A DNA stretch of 5,766 nucleotides from an uncultured Methanosarcinales archaeon (GCA_937864385.1 CALMJN010000017.1:1-5766), one strand, 5' to 3'; counted from the stretch's first letter, positions 1 to 5,760 are shown. Notes: a model not told the origin generated them from the sequence alone. A program made the numbers and translations.

Positions 1-556
1 CCATCTCCGCTGGGGGGACATCTCTTGATCCCTCCTGCAGCATGCTCTGGTAGCTTCGATGGGGAAAGTAGAGGCGGCGGGCGGCAAGAAAGAGCCGATC
101 CCGGGACTCTTCAGAGATTATGCCTTTTTCTTTCGCCAGATCCAGATTGAAGCGGATGTTGACCAGAGGTTCGGATGTGGGAGCATAGCTGAAGGGATCA
201 AAGGTCAGAGCCACCTCGTCATCCGATACCAATCGGCCGCTCTTATAGGCCTGATAAATGGAGCCGATTCCCTCCATGCCGTAGACATCCAGCTCCGAGG
301 CCCGCAGTGCCCCCATGCTGGAGGCGCCCAAAACCCTGGCCCCTGCCTCCAGGGCATAGATCACCTCTTTATGAGCTACAGAGCACTCCTGAAAGAAGAC
401 GCCGTCTATGAGACAGATGACCTCTGCTCCCTCCCTGGCCGCCTGATAGATGTCTCCCCTCTTAGCCGGGGGACGGTAGTCGGCTTGCAGAGCCTCCTCT
501 GCCCGCTTTCTAGGCAGGCTTGGACCGAGAAAGACGACTACTGCTGCGCCTGGCAT
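1..556 (-). CDS. tfuA: TfuA-like protein, partner of YcaO in McrA thioglycine formation (3' end truncated by window)
   Basis: Reading the minus strand from ATG at 556 gives 185 residues with no stop before the window edge, so the C-terminus is missing. Family hallmarks are visible: [10 protein letters not shown] (residues 6-15), RPPAKRGDIY (28-37), LIDGVFFQ (49-56), a HKE motif (62-64), GASSMGALRASEL (77-89) and DDEVA (112-116). TfuA proteins accompany YcaO enzymes; in methanogens the pair is needed for the thioamide (thioglycine) in the alpha subunit of methyl-coenzyme M reductase, where TfuA is thought to help supply sulfur or activate YcaO. The start is supported by GAGGTG at 562-567, five nt upstream. 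It overlaps the end of ycaO by 47 nt in another frame, implying translational coupling. Family identity is firm; the McrA substrate is inferred from the methanogen-like context. A few tens of residues are probably missing. Confidence 0.9.
   Translation of the reverse strand, partial: MPGAAVVVFLGPSLPRKRAEEALQADYRPPAKRGDIYQAAREGAEVICLIDGVFFQECSVAHKEVIYALEAGARVLGASSMGALRASELDVYGMEGIGSIYQAYKSGRLVSDDEVALTFDPFSYAPTSEPLVNIRFNLDLAKEKGIISEESRDRLFLAARRLYFPHRSYQSMLQEGSRDVPPAEM
510..556 (-). other. ycaO/tfuA coding overlap, 47 nt in two frames
   Basis: The same 47 nt encode the basic Ser/Arg-rich tail of YcaO (residues 389-403 plus stop) and, in another frame, the conserved hydrophobic start of TfuA with its GPSLP motif. 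Since the TfuA frame holds family-conserved residues, the YcaO tail is probably the less constrained product. The TfuA ribosome binding site lies inside the ycaO coding region. Confidence 0.85.
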
Positions 557-1721
557 TTCTGCACCTCTTGCCCACCCTCTCCGGATCGACAGCCGACATC
601 TCCAGGCCGGGGACTATGATCCTGACCACTGGTATCCCTATCTCTGGTCTTGTCAGGTCCACCACCACCGCCCGGTCCAGTCCGGCCTGCTGCAGCTTGG
701 CCAGCATGTGCCGGATGTCCAAGAGAAAGTCGTCGCTCTCAAAAGAGGGCACAGCCGCAAAGCTTCTCTTCTCCGAGCCGTCAAACCAGTGAGCATTGAG
801 CTTCTTGGTCCTCTCATAACCTATCCTTTTCCGGAAATCGGCCAGGGTGGCATCCTCCCGCGCCCCATGAATCTGGGTGAGGCGGCTCTGGGCCACCTCG
901 GTGAGTGCCCTCAGCACCGCCACCTTGGAGCTGGTGTGAGTTCCCATGCCCGTGGTGAGAAGGGTCGGGTCGCGCAGACGGATGTCATCTGAGGCTGCGG
1001 CGCAGGTGGCAACGCCAATATCGCTGGTGATATCCCGGAGATAGACATCCACTCCGGCGGCGGCGAACTTGTCCATGAGCCCCCGGGCCAGATCGTCTTT
1101 TACGTCCTGGATCAGCGGTCCGGTATGCCTGGCCGCCTCCACCAGGGCCCAGGCATCCCTCTCGATGACCTCAGCCAGGCCGTGGAATATGGCTTCCTCC
1201 AGGACATTTCCCGAGGCCAGACCGGTGGTATTGGTCCGGAAAAGGCGTCTATAATCGGAAGGCAGGGGATGGAATACGGCATTGGCCGGTACCAGGATCT
1301 CCTCCTCCTTGATCATATCCCAGCCGGAGATCCAGGGTATCAGGGCATCGGGATCGGCATCTTCAGGCAGTATCAGATCCCGGGGATCGAGAGCGCCGTC
1401 CAGATGGGAGAAGGCAGCCACCGCCAGCTCTCTGTCCCTCACCTCCGCGGAGTATCTCTCCAGCCCCTCCATCATGGCCGAGACCCGGGCCTCGGTGGGG
1501 GTGGCCCCCTTGCCGTTGTAGACCGAGATGGCCCCCCGGTCGGCCATGGGCCGGATAGAGGAGAATACGGGAATGCCGATGCGGTCAAGATCGGTTATGT
1601 CCGCCACCCTGGTGATTCCGGCGGCAGGAAGCTTGGCCTCGGCGGCCCGCAAGGTCTCCTCCGGTGGAACCGCCCGGTGGGTATCATCTCTGTACTTTTT
1701 CAAGCAGGAGGCAAGTCTCAT
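510..1721 (-). CDS. ycaO: YcaO-family protein, probable McrA-glycine thioamidation enzyme (methanogenesis marker 1 type)
   Basis: This 403-residue protein carries the ATP/Mg-binding signatures of YcaO enzymes: SxxxExxER (S81, E85, E88, R89), the NTTGLASGN segment (164-172), GLAEVIERD with E184, E187 and D189, and ALTEVAQSR with E275, Q278 and R280. YcaO enzymes use ATP to phosphorylate a peptide amide oxygen; with sulfide and TfuA, the methanogen version converts a McrA backbone glycine to thioglycine. The conserved C-terminal core ends near [14 protein letters not shown] (361-374). The last 15 residues (389-403) are a Ser/Arg-rich tail encoded entirely in the overlap with tfuA. ATG at 1721 is preceded by an AGAGGG element and by a TATA-like box at 1747-1755 that would put transcription start within a few nt of the ATG. 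Family assignment is strong; the McrA substrate rests on the TfuA partner and the archaeal context. Confidence 0.93.
   Translation of the reverse strand: MRLASCLKKYRDDTHRAVPPEETLRAAEAKLPAAGITRVADITDLDRIGIPVFSSIRPMADRGAISVYNGKGATPTEARVSAMMEGLERYSAEVRDRELAVAAFSHLDGALDPRDLILPEDADPDALIPWISGWDMIKEEEILVPANAVFHPLPSDYRRLFRTNTTGLASGNVLEEAIFHGLAEVIERDAWALVEAARHTGPLIQDVKDDLARGLMDKFAAAGVDVYLRDITSDIGVATCAAASDDIRLRDPTLLTTGMGTHTSSKVAVLRALTEVAQSRLTQIHGAREDATLADFRKRIGYERTKKLNAHWFDGSEKRSFAAVPSFESDDFLLDIRHMLAKLQQAGLDRAVVVDLTRPEIGIPVVRIIVPGLEMSAVDPERVGKRCRNARRSSSRLSRSKPA
562..567 (-). promoter_or_regulatory. Ribosome binding site for tfuA (GAGGTG)
   Basis: GAGGTG on the minus strand, five nt before ATG 556, matches the anti-Shine-Dalgarno end of archaeal 16S rRNA. 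It lies within ycaO and decides the tfuA start. Confidence 0.75.
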
Positions 1722-1746
1722 CGAGATGGCCCTCTGAGGCTGATGG

Positions 1747-1755
1747 AATATAAAC
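1747..1755 (-). promoter_or_regulatory. TATA-like box for ycaO-tfuA
   Basis: The minus strand reads GTTTATATT here, close to the archaeal TTTATATA box A. Its centre is about 30 nt upstream of the ycaO ATG, so the usual 25-27 nt spacing puts transcription start within a few nt of the start codon, giving a leaderless or very short leader. It sits directly after the thioesterase stop codon (1757-1759), suggesting that ycaO-tfuA can be transcribed separately from it. Confidence 0.55.
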
Positions 1756-1756
1756 T

Positions 1757-2185
1757 CTATTCAGAGAGGGAGAGGAAGGGCAGAGGCTCCTTTTTCCTGT
1801 AAGCCAGAGCCTGGCAGGTGGCGATAAGCCTGCCGTCTTCGCCGGTCACATCGATCTGGCAGGCGGCTATCTTTCGAGATCTATTGATCTCCCGGCCCTC
1901 TGCCTGCAAAATCTCTCCAGGCCTGGGGCCGCTGAGGTAGCTTACATTCACCCCCAGGGCCACGGCCACGGTGCCGTGGGAGTTGACCGCCAGCTCAAAG
2001 GCGGCGTCAATGAGGGAGTATATGGCTGCTCCGTGGGTGCAATCGAAGATATTGTTCATGCTCTCATTGGTCTTCATCTGGAGAAGGGCGCGACCCTCCT
2101 TTAGATCGATCACGGTAATCCCAAAGGCTCGAGCATAGGGCTCATCGGCAAAGCGTCTCTTCAGGGCTTCCAGGCAGCTATTCAC
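1757..2185 (-). CDS. PaaI-type hotdog-fold acyl-CoA thioesterase
   Basis: With the GTG start at 2185 the product is 142 residues, the usual size of PaaI-like thioesterases, which hydrolyse acyl-CoA thioesters in the cytoplasm as hotdog-fold oligomers. The core MNNIFDCTHGAAIYSLIDAAF (43-63) aligns by eye with the PaaI pattern N-x(5)-HGG-x-x-F-x-L-x-D-x-A: N45, H51, and D60 at the position of the catalytic aspartate of E. coli PaaI. The later GVNVSYLSGPRPGEILQAEG stretch matches the central strand region. GTG is preferred because homologues begin with an amphipathic helix such as LEALKRRFADEPYARAFGI, and AGAGGA lies eight nt upstream. ATG at 2272 (171 residues, GAGGAGC upstream) is a serious alternative; an even longer start at 2419 would overlap the divergent gene. 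The physiological substrate cannot be told. It is encoded upstream of ycaO in the same direction with a 35-nt gap. Confidence 0.85.
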   Translation of the reverse strand: MNSCLEALKRRFADEPYARAFGITVIDLKEGRALLQMKTNESMNNIFDCTHGAAIYSLIDAAFELAVNSHGTVAVALGVNVSYLSGPRPGEILQAEGREINRSRKIAACQIDVTGEDGRLIATCQALAYRKKEPLPFLSLSE

Positions 2186-2270
2186 GGCATCATTCCTCTG
2201 ACAGTATCCTTCATGCTCATCGGGATTAAACTCGAAATGGTTATATCTGCTCCCCCCGATCTGACACATC
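2186..2270. promoter_or_regulatory. Divergent intergenic region between the thioesterase gene and the unknown gene
   Basis: If the thioesterase starts at GTG 2185, these 85 nt form the only divergent spacer in the window. A TATA-like sequence at 2240-2247 (GTTATATC on plus, GATATAAC on minus) could serve either direction. A second weak AT-rich patch (GTTTAATC on the minus strand, about 2222-2229) could serve the thioesterase. The spacer vanishes if the thioesterase starts at ATG 2272. Confidence 0.4.
2240..2247 (+). promoter_or_regulatory. TATA-like box for the gene starting at 2271
   Basis: GTTATATC resembles archaeal box A. Its centre is about 27 nt before ATG 2271, and no Shine-Dalgarno sequence precedes that ATG, so a leaderless transcript is the simplest reading. 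Confidence 0.45.
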
Positions 2271-2729
2271 ATGCCCAGCTCCTCAGGCGGCAAGCCGGAG
2301 CCGGCCTGTATCGAGGTGAGCGGCCCGGATGTGTCCATAGTGCTTACCCAGGGGGCCATCAACATTTGGCTCGGAAGAAAGCTGGAGAAGGCTCTCATCT
2401 CCAGGATCTTTTTGATCATATCCCAGATCGATGCCGGCGCAGAGCACGAGAAGGAGATCCTCTGCCGGTTCGAGGAGATCAGCGAGTTTGAGAATAATGG
2501 CTACATCCTCACCTCCTATGCCAGAAAGGGAGAGGTGTACCGGGCCATATTCGTGGTTCCATTCTCCAACAGCCGGGCTCTGGAGAGGTTCGTGGAGTCC
2601 GTATCTCTGGAGACGGAAAAAGAGGATGTAAAGATCACCATCTACTGGAGGGGCGGGCGGACAAGGATGAATATGATCAAAGAGGAGCTCTCCCGGCTCA
2701 ATTGCTTCAGCACTCAAAGCACGGTCTGA
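2271..2729 (+). CDS. Hypothetical protein, 152 residues, no family recognised
   Basis: I do not recognise this protein. It is soluble-looking, with no signal peptide and no convincing membrane helix; the hydrophobic stretch ISRIFLIISQI (43-53) is short and interrupted by polar residues. Alternating strand-like and helix-like segments (GEVYRAIFVVPFSNSRALERF, about 87-107, then VKITIYWRGG, 120-129) suggest a small alpha/beta fold. There is no metal-binding cysteine cluster or nucleotide-binding loop. The reading frame has an orderly mix of charged and hydrophobic residues, unlike the Pro/Gly/Ser-rich antisense frames, which supports a real gene. ATG 2271 fits a leaderless start from the TATA-like box at 2240-2247, but a GTG start further in (for example V21) is possible because the first ~12 residues look unstructured. 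It is divergent from the thioesterase and 76 nt upstream of the aminotransferase. Confidence 0.7.
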   Translation: MPSSSGGKPEPACIEVSGPDVSIVLTQGAINIWLGRKLEKALISRIFLIISQIDAGAEHEKEILCRFEEISEFENNGYILTSYARKGEVYRAIFVVPFSNSRALERFVESVSLETEKEDVKITIYWRGGRTRMNMIKEELSRLNCFSTQSTV

Positions 2730-2791
2730 GGGAATGACCGCCTTGGGGATGGGGAGAGTTAAAGTCAGGAGAGCACAGGACAAGAAGCCGC

Positions 2792-2800
2792 AAGGAGGAA
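2792..2800 (+). promoter_or_regulatory. Strong ribosome binding site fixing the aminotransferase start
   Basis: AAGGAGGAA lies seven nt (counted from the last G of GGAGG) before ATG 2806. It is the best Shine-Dalgarno match in the window and argues against the in-frame ATG at 2734, which would add 24 unconserved, basic residues and has no comparable site. Confidence 0.8.
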
Positions 2801-2805
2801 CTGTC

Positions 2806-3909
2806 ATGAGATTTGCATGCTGCACAGAGGCTATTGAGATATCAGGGATCAGAAAATGCTTTGAGGGGGCCGCCCCGGGTTCGGTCAATCTGGGGCTGGG
2901 CCAGCCGGACTTCGACACCCCGGAGCATATCAAAAAAGCAGCCATCAGGGCCATAGAGAGGGGGCAGTGCGGCTATACCCCCAACTGCGGGACGCCGGAG
3001 CTATGCGCTGCTATTGCGGACAAGTTCCGCCGGGACAACGGCATCGACTATCAGCCTGAGGAGATCATGGTCACCAGCGGGGCCAGCGAGGCCCTCTTTC
3101 TGATCATAGCCGCTCTGGTGGACCGGGGAGAGGAGGTCATCATCGGCGATCCGGCCTTTCTCTCCTACCTGGAGCTGACAAAGCTGGTGGGGGGCAGGCC
3201 GGTGAGTGTGCCCCTGGATGAGAATCTGCGCCTCTCTCCCGAGGCGGTAGCGGAGAGGATAACCGGCAAGACCAAGCTCTTAATCCTCAACTCTCCCTCC
3301 AATCCCACCGGATCGGTGGCCACGGCAGAGCAGATAAAGGCCCTGGCCCAGATAGCCGAGGACAGGGATATCGCTCTCCTCTCCGATGAGGTCTATGAGC
3401 ATTTCATCTACCGGGGGGAGCACGTCAGCCCGGCCAGGTTCTCGGACAATGTCATCACCGTCAATGCCGTCTCCAAGACCTATGCCATGACCGGCTGGAG
3501 GCTGGGCTATCTGGGGGCCAGGGGCTCTGGTCTGGAGCAGCTCTTGAAGATCCACCAGTATGTTCAGGCCTGCGCCAGCTCCATCTCCCAGGCTGCCGCC
3601 CTGGAGGCGGTGACGGGGCCCCAGGATTGCGTGGCTTTGATGAGAGACGAGTTCCGGGCCCGGAGAGACCTTTTGGTGAAGGGATTTCGGGAGATGGGCC
3701 TGGATATCATCGAGCCGGAGGGGGCCTTCTATCTCTTCCCCCGGGTGGGAGACGGCGATGCCGTGGCGGACCGGCTTGGTAAGGGCGGAGTGATAGTGGT
3801 ACCCGGATCGGCCTTCGGGCCGGGGGGCAAGGAGCATATTCGCATCTCCTATGCCGCAGGGCGGCCGCAGCTGGAGGAGGCCCTGCGGCGCATGAAAGAT
3901 ATCCTTTAA
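2806..3909 (+). CDS. Class I/II PLP-dependent aminotransferase (aspartate/aromatic aminotransferase-like)
   Basis: This 367-residue protein is a typical fold-type I aminotransferase, transferring an amino group between an amino acid and a 2-oxo acid with pyridoxal phosphate. Visible signatures are NLGLGQPDFDTP near the N-terminus (28-39), TSGASEA (90-96) for the phosphate cup, NSPSNPTG with N166, SDEVYEH with D194 and Y197, VSKTYAMTGWRLGY with K224 as the Schiff-base lysine, and HIRISYA with R346 as the likely carboxylate-binding arginine. All core catalytic residues are present, so it should be active. The sequence resembles the archaeal Asp/aromatic/Ala aminotransferase subgroup, but substrate choice cannot be read from motifs. 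The start is ATG 2806, supported by AAGGAGG. Its stop codon overlaps a TATA-like box that probably serves aIF5A, 35 nt downstream. Confidence 0.92.
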   Translation: MRFACCTEAIEISGIRKCFEGAAPGSVNLGLGQPDFDTPEHIKKAAIRAIERGQCGYTPNCGTPELCAAIADKFRRDNGIDYQPEEIMVTSGASEALFLIIAALVDRGEEVIIGDPAFLSYLELTKLVGGRPVSVPLDENLRLSPEAVAERITGKTKLLILNSPSNPTGSVATAEQIKALAQIAEDRDIALLSDEVYEHFIYRGEHVSPARFSDNVITVNAVSKTYAMTGWRLGYLGARGSGLEQLLKIHQYVQACASSISQAAALEAVTGPQDCVALMRDEFRARRDLLVKGFREMGLDIIEPEGAFYLFPRVGDGDAVADRLGKGGVIVVPGSAFGPGGKEHIRISYAAGRPQLEEALRRMKDIL

Positions 3910-3912
3910 ATA
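3905..3912 (+). promoter_or_regulatory. TATA-like box for the aIF5A gene, overlapping the aminotransferase stop codon
   Basis: TTTAAATA contains the TAA stop of the preceding gene (3907-3909). Its centre lies about 36 nt before ATG 3945, placing the expected transcript start near 3932-3936, immediately around the GGAGTG ribosome binding site. A dedicated promoter would suit a highly expressed translation factor. Confidence 0.5.
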
Positions 3913-3933
3913 GGAGAGTGGCATTGGCCCAAC

Positions 3934-3939
3934 GGAGTG
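3934..3939 (+). promoter_or_regulatory. Ribosome binding site for aIF5A (GGAGTG)
   Basis: GGAGTG sits five nt before ATG 3945 and supports that start over the in-frame GTG at 3918, whose upstream AGGAGA is too close (less than two nt) to work as a Shine-Dalgarno site. Confidence 0.6.
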
Positions 3940-3944
3940 ATCAA

Positions 3945-4328
3945 ATGAAGGAGCAGGTAGAGGTCAGAGAGCTGAAAGAGGGAAGATATGTCATCATAGA
4001 CGAAGAGCCCTGCGTCATCAAGAGCATATCCCATTCCAAGCCCGGAAAGCACGGCAGCGCCAAGGCCAGGGTGGATGCCATCGGCATCTTCGACAACCAG
4101 AAAAAGTCAATCGTCCAGCCGGTGACAACCAAGATCTATGTGCCCACGGTGGAGCGCAAGACCGGACAGGTCCTCTCCATCGGAAACACATCGGTGCAGC
4201 TCATGGACCTGGGCAGCTATGCCACGGTAGATGTTCCCATAACACCAGATCAGAAGGATAAGATCGAGGAAGGAAAAGAGGTAGCTTATCTCTTCGTCAT
4301 GGGCAGGACCAAGCTGGATATTCGCTAG
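3945..4328 (+). CDS. eif5A: Translation initiation factor aIF5A (hypusine-containing elongation factor)
   Basis: This 127-residue protein has the full length of archaeal IF5A, which binds the ribosomal E/P site and relieves stalling at difficult peptide bonds such as polyproline. The N-terminal SH3-like domain contains GRYVIIDEEPCVIKS (13-27) and the hallmark loop SKPGKHGSAKA (31-41), in which K35 is the lysine modified to deoxyhypusine or hypusine. An OB-fold C-terminal domain follows (roughly 68-127: VERKTGQVLSI, VQLMDLGSYATVDVPI, GKEVAYLFVMG). ATG 3945 is chosen because homologues begin with a MKEQVEVR-like sequence and GGAGTG precedes it; GTG 3918 would add nine residues. The gene has its own likely promoter at 3905-3912. 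It is followed after 21 nt by agmatinase, a neighbour whose polyamine chemistry is relevant to the lysine modification. Confidence 0.96.
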   Translation: MKEQVEVRELKEGRYVIIDEEPCVIKSISHSKPGKHGSAKARVDAIGIFDNQKKSIVQPVTTKIYVPTVERKTGQVLSIGNTSVQLMDLGSYATVDVPITPDQKDKIEEGKEVAYLFVMGRTKLDIR

Positions 4329-4344
4329 AATCTCCCTCAAATCC

Positions 4345-4349
4345 TTTTT
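4345..4349 (+). terminator. Short oligo-T tract between aIF5A and agmatinase
   Basis: Five consecutive T residues lie directly before the agmatinase ATG. Archaeal RNA polymerase can terminate at oligo-T runs without a hairpin, so this could partly end aIF5A transcripts while letting some polymerase continue. The tract is short, so this is tentative. Confidence 0.25.
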
Positions 4350-5222
4350 ATGTTTCAGAGGATCGGCTTTGCCGATGCTGATAGCGGCCTGGAAGAAGCG
4401 GAATACGTAGTGGTGGGCCTGCCCTTCGACGGCACGGCCTCCTTTCGATCCGGATCCAGGGATGGCCCGGATGCCATCCGTCTGGCCTCTTTTAATTTTG
4501 AGAGCTATGACATCCATCACGGCGTTGATCTCTCCGACCTGAAGATTTGCGATCTGGGGAATATGGAGCTGGGAGCGGACCCGGCCTATGCTGAGGAGAC
4601 CATAAAGGAGGGGCTTGCCTTTCTGCCGGAGAAGGCGGTCCCCATCTTTTTGGGGGGAGAGCACTCCATCACTCCGGCCATTGTGGAGGGCTTGGGGCGG
4701 CGCGCTCCTGGCGCGCTGGATGTTCTGGTTCTGGATGCCCATCTGGATCTGCGGGAGGAGTACGGCTGCACCAAGGCCAGTCACGCCTGCGCCAGCCGCA
4801 GGATTTTGGAAAAGGATGCCCTGGAAGGCTATGCCTCCATAGGCATTAGAAGCGGCAGCCGGGAGGAATTTGATTGGGCGGCGGAAAATGGCATCTCCTA
4901 CTATACCGCCCGCCAGGTGAGAGAGGAGGGGGTCGATGCCGTCCTGGACCGGGCTATGGAGGAGCTGCAGTGCGAGCGGCTCTATCTTTCCATTGATCTC
5001 GATGTCCTGGACCCGGCTTATGCCCCGGCGGTGGGAAACCCGGAGCCCTTCGGTCTCTCCTCCTGGGATGTCCAGAGGGTCATAGAGCGGCTGGCTCCCC
5101 GGCTGGTGGGCCTGGATATCAATGAGCTGACTCCGGCGTATGATCGTGGCGAGACAGCTCTCCTGGCAGCGCGGCTGGCCCGGGAGTTCATAGCCGCCAG
5201 GGCAAAGCATAAAATCCTTTAG
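4350..5222 (+). CDS. speB: Agmatinase / ureohydrolase family protein
   Basis: The 290-residue protein is a complete arginase/agmatinase-family binuclear manganese enzyme, expected to hydrolyse agmatine to putrescine and urea. Metal ligands are all visible: H105 in GGEHS, D129, H131 and D133 in DAHLDLREEY, and D216 and D218 in SIDLDVLDP. H145 in the KASHA segment corresponds to the conserved active-site histidine, and VGNPEPFGLS (228-237) plus DINELTPAYD (256-265) match the substrate-side loops. Archaea generally make putrescine from arginine through agmatine. Its position 21 nt after aIF5A suggests co-transcription and a possible role in (deoxy)hypusine formation, as shown for an agmatinase-like protein in haloarchaea. 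No Shine-Dalgarno sequence precedes ATG 4350 (only a T-rich stretch), so translation may depend on coupling. Family is certain; agmatine versus a modified-protein substrate is open. Confidence 0.93.
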   Translation: MFQRIGFADADSGLEEAEYVVVGLPFDGTASFRSGSRDGPDAIRLASFNFESYDIHHGVDLSDLKICDLGNMELGADPAYAEETIKEGLAFLPEKAVPIFLGGEHSITPAIVEGLGRRAPGALDVLVLDAHLDLREEYGCTKASHACASRRILEKDALEGYASIGIRSGSREEFDWAAENGISYYTARQVREEGVDAVLDRAMEELQCERLYLSIDLDVLDPAYAPAVGNPEPFGLSSWDVQRVIERLAPRLVGLDINELTPAYDRGETALLAARLAREFIAARAKHKIL

Positions 5223-5246
5223 AAGCGATCTCTTCTCCGGATTTGT

Positions 5247-5252
5247 GAGGTG
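5247..5252 (+). promoter_or_regulatory. Ribosome binding site for the flavin-binding protein (GAGGTG)
   Basis: GAGGTG lies seven nt before ATG 5260 and overlaps the alternative in-frame GTG at 5245, which has no site of its own. It therefore favours ATG 5260. Confidence 0.7.
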
Positions 5253-5259
5253 CTACAGC

Positions 5260-5679
5260 ATGGACGGAAAGCTGATGGAATACTTCAACCGCCAGCCGAG
5301 GCTGGGAGTGATCAGCACATCGGGCCAGGACGGCCGGGTGGACTCGGCGGTTTACGGCTCGCCCCAGATGATTGATGAGAAGACGGTGATGGTGGCCTTT
5401 GCCAGAGGGCGCACCTGGGCCAACCTACTGGAGAATCCCCACGCCGTTTATATGATCATGGAGCCGGGGGAGGGGCTGCAGGACTGGAAGGGGGTTCGGG
5501 TATACCTGCGGATGTTGGAGCACTTCGAGTCCGGGCCCAGGCTGGAGGCCTACAAGAAAGAGGCGGCCAAGATCGTGGGGGAGGAGGCAGTGGGGATGAT
5601 CGCCGTGCTGGCCACATTCGAGGTGGAGGAGGTCCGGCCGCTGATAGACTTCGGGCAGGGATGGGAGAGGGGGATTTAA
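5260..5679 (+). CDS. PNPOx-like FMN-binding split-barrel family protein
   Basis: This 139-residue protein resembles small pyridoxamine 5'-phosphate oxidase-like split-barrel proteins. The pattern is LGVISTSGQDGRVDSAVYGSP (15-35), then a strand (TVMVAFARG), then TWANLLENPHAVYMIM (52-67), equivalent to the family's T-x-x-N-L-x-x-N-P motif, followed by WKGVRVYLRMLEH. These proteins dimerise and usually bind FMN or a related cofactor such as F420 or heme; the real substrate is rarely known from sequence, and it should not be named pyridoxamine phosphate oxidase. The C-terminus (EVEEVRPLIDFGQGW) is a typical closing strand plus tail. ATG 5260 is backed by GAGGTG seven nt upstream. It starts 37 nt after the agmatinase stop and is probably the last gene of the plus-strand unit. 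Confidence 0.82.
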   Translation: MDGKLMEYFNRQPRLGVISTSGQDGRVDSAVYGSPQMIDEKTVMVAFARGRTWANLLENPHAVYMIMEPGEGLQDWKGVRVYLRMLEHFESGPRLEAYKKEAAKIVGEEAVGMIAVLATFEVEEVRPLIDFGQGWERGI

Positions 5680-5723
5680 AATCCGTGTATGTGTTATCTC
5701 ATTCAAATCAGTGTCAATAAGCC

Positions 5724-5729
5724 TTTTTT
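5724..5729 (+). terminator. Oligo-T terminator after the flavin-binding protein gene
   Basis: Six consecutive T residues occur 45 nt after the stop codon at 5677-5679, in an AT-richer stretch than the genes. Archaeal RNA polymerase terminates at such U-runs, so this is the likely end of the plus-strand transcript. Confidence 0.5.
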
Positions 5730-5740
5730 GCAGATTTCTC

Positions 5741-5760
5741 TTGCTGCCATTTTGCAGCAA
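5741..5760. repeat. Perfect 7-bp inverted repeat with 6-nt loop (hairpin)
   Basis: TTGCTGC (5741-5747) and GCAGCAA (5754-5760) are exact reverse complements around the loop CATTTT. The hairpin lies 11 nt after the oligo-T run, so it is not a classical bacterial terminator for the plus strand. It could protect a transcript 3' end or serve a gene beyond the window. Confidence 0.55.

Noticed and set aside
510..556. Possible frameshift joining ycaO and tfuA into one fusion gene
   Set aside because: tfuA has its own ATG and a well-spaced GAGGTG site, and the YcaO core is complete before the overlap, so two overlapping genes is the simpler reading.
59..619. Plus-strand open frame (186 codons) opposite tfuA
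   Set aside because: The opposite strand encodes an unmistakable TfuA protein, and the plus-strand translation has no family features.
1125..1802. Plus-strand open frame (225 codons) opposite ycaO
   Set aside because: It is Gly/Pro/Arg-rich with no family features and is antisense to the catalytic motifs of YcaO.
2734..2805. 24-residue N-terminal extension of the aminotransferase from ATG 2734
   Set aside because: It is basic and unlike family N-termini, and the strong AAGGAGG site lies directly before ATG 2806.
2283..2954. Minus-strand open frame (223 codons) spanning the unknown gene and the aminotransferase start
   Set aside because: It is antisense to the strong aminotransferase ribosome binding site and conserved N-terminus, and its composition is typical of a shadow frame.
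3280..3924. Minus-strand open frame (214 codons) opposite the aminotransferase
   Set aside because: It is antisense to the PLP-lysine and other conserved motifs, with no recognisable features of its own.
4107..5210. Long minus-strand open frame (367 codons) opposite aIF5A and agmatinase
   Set aside because: It lies antisense to two clear protein families, and its translation has no recognisable motif. High G+C makes such shadow frames common.
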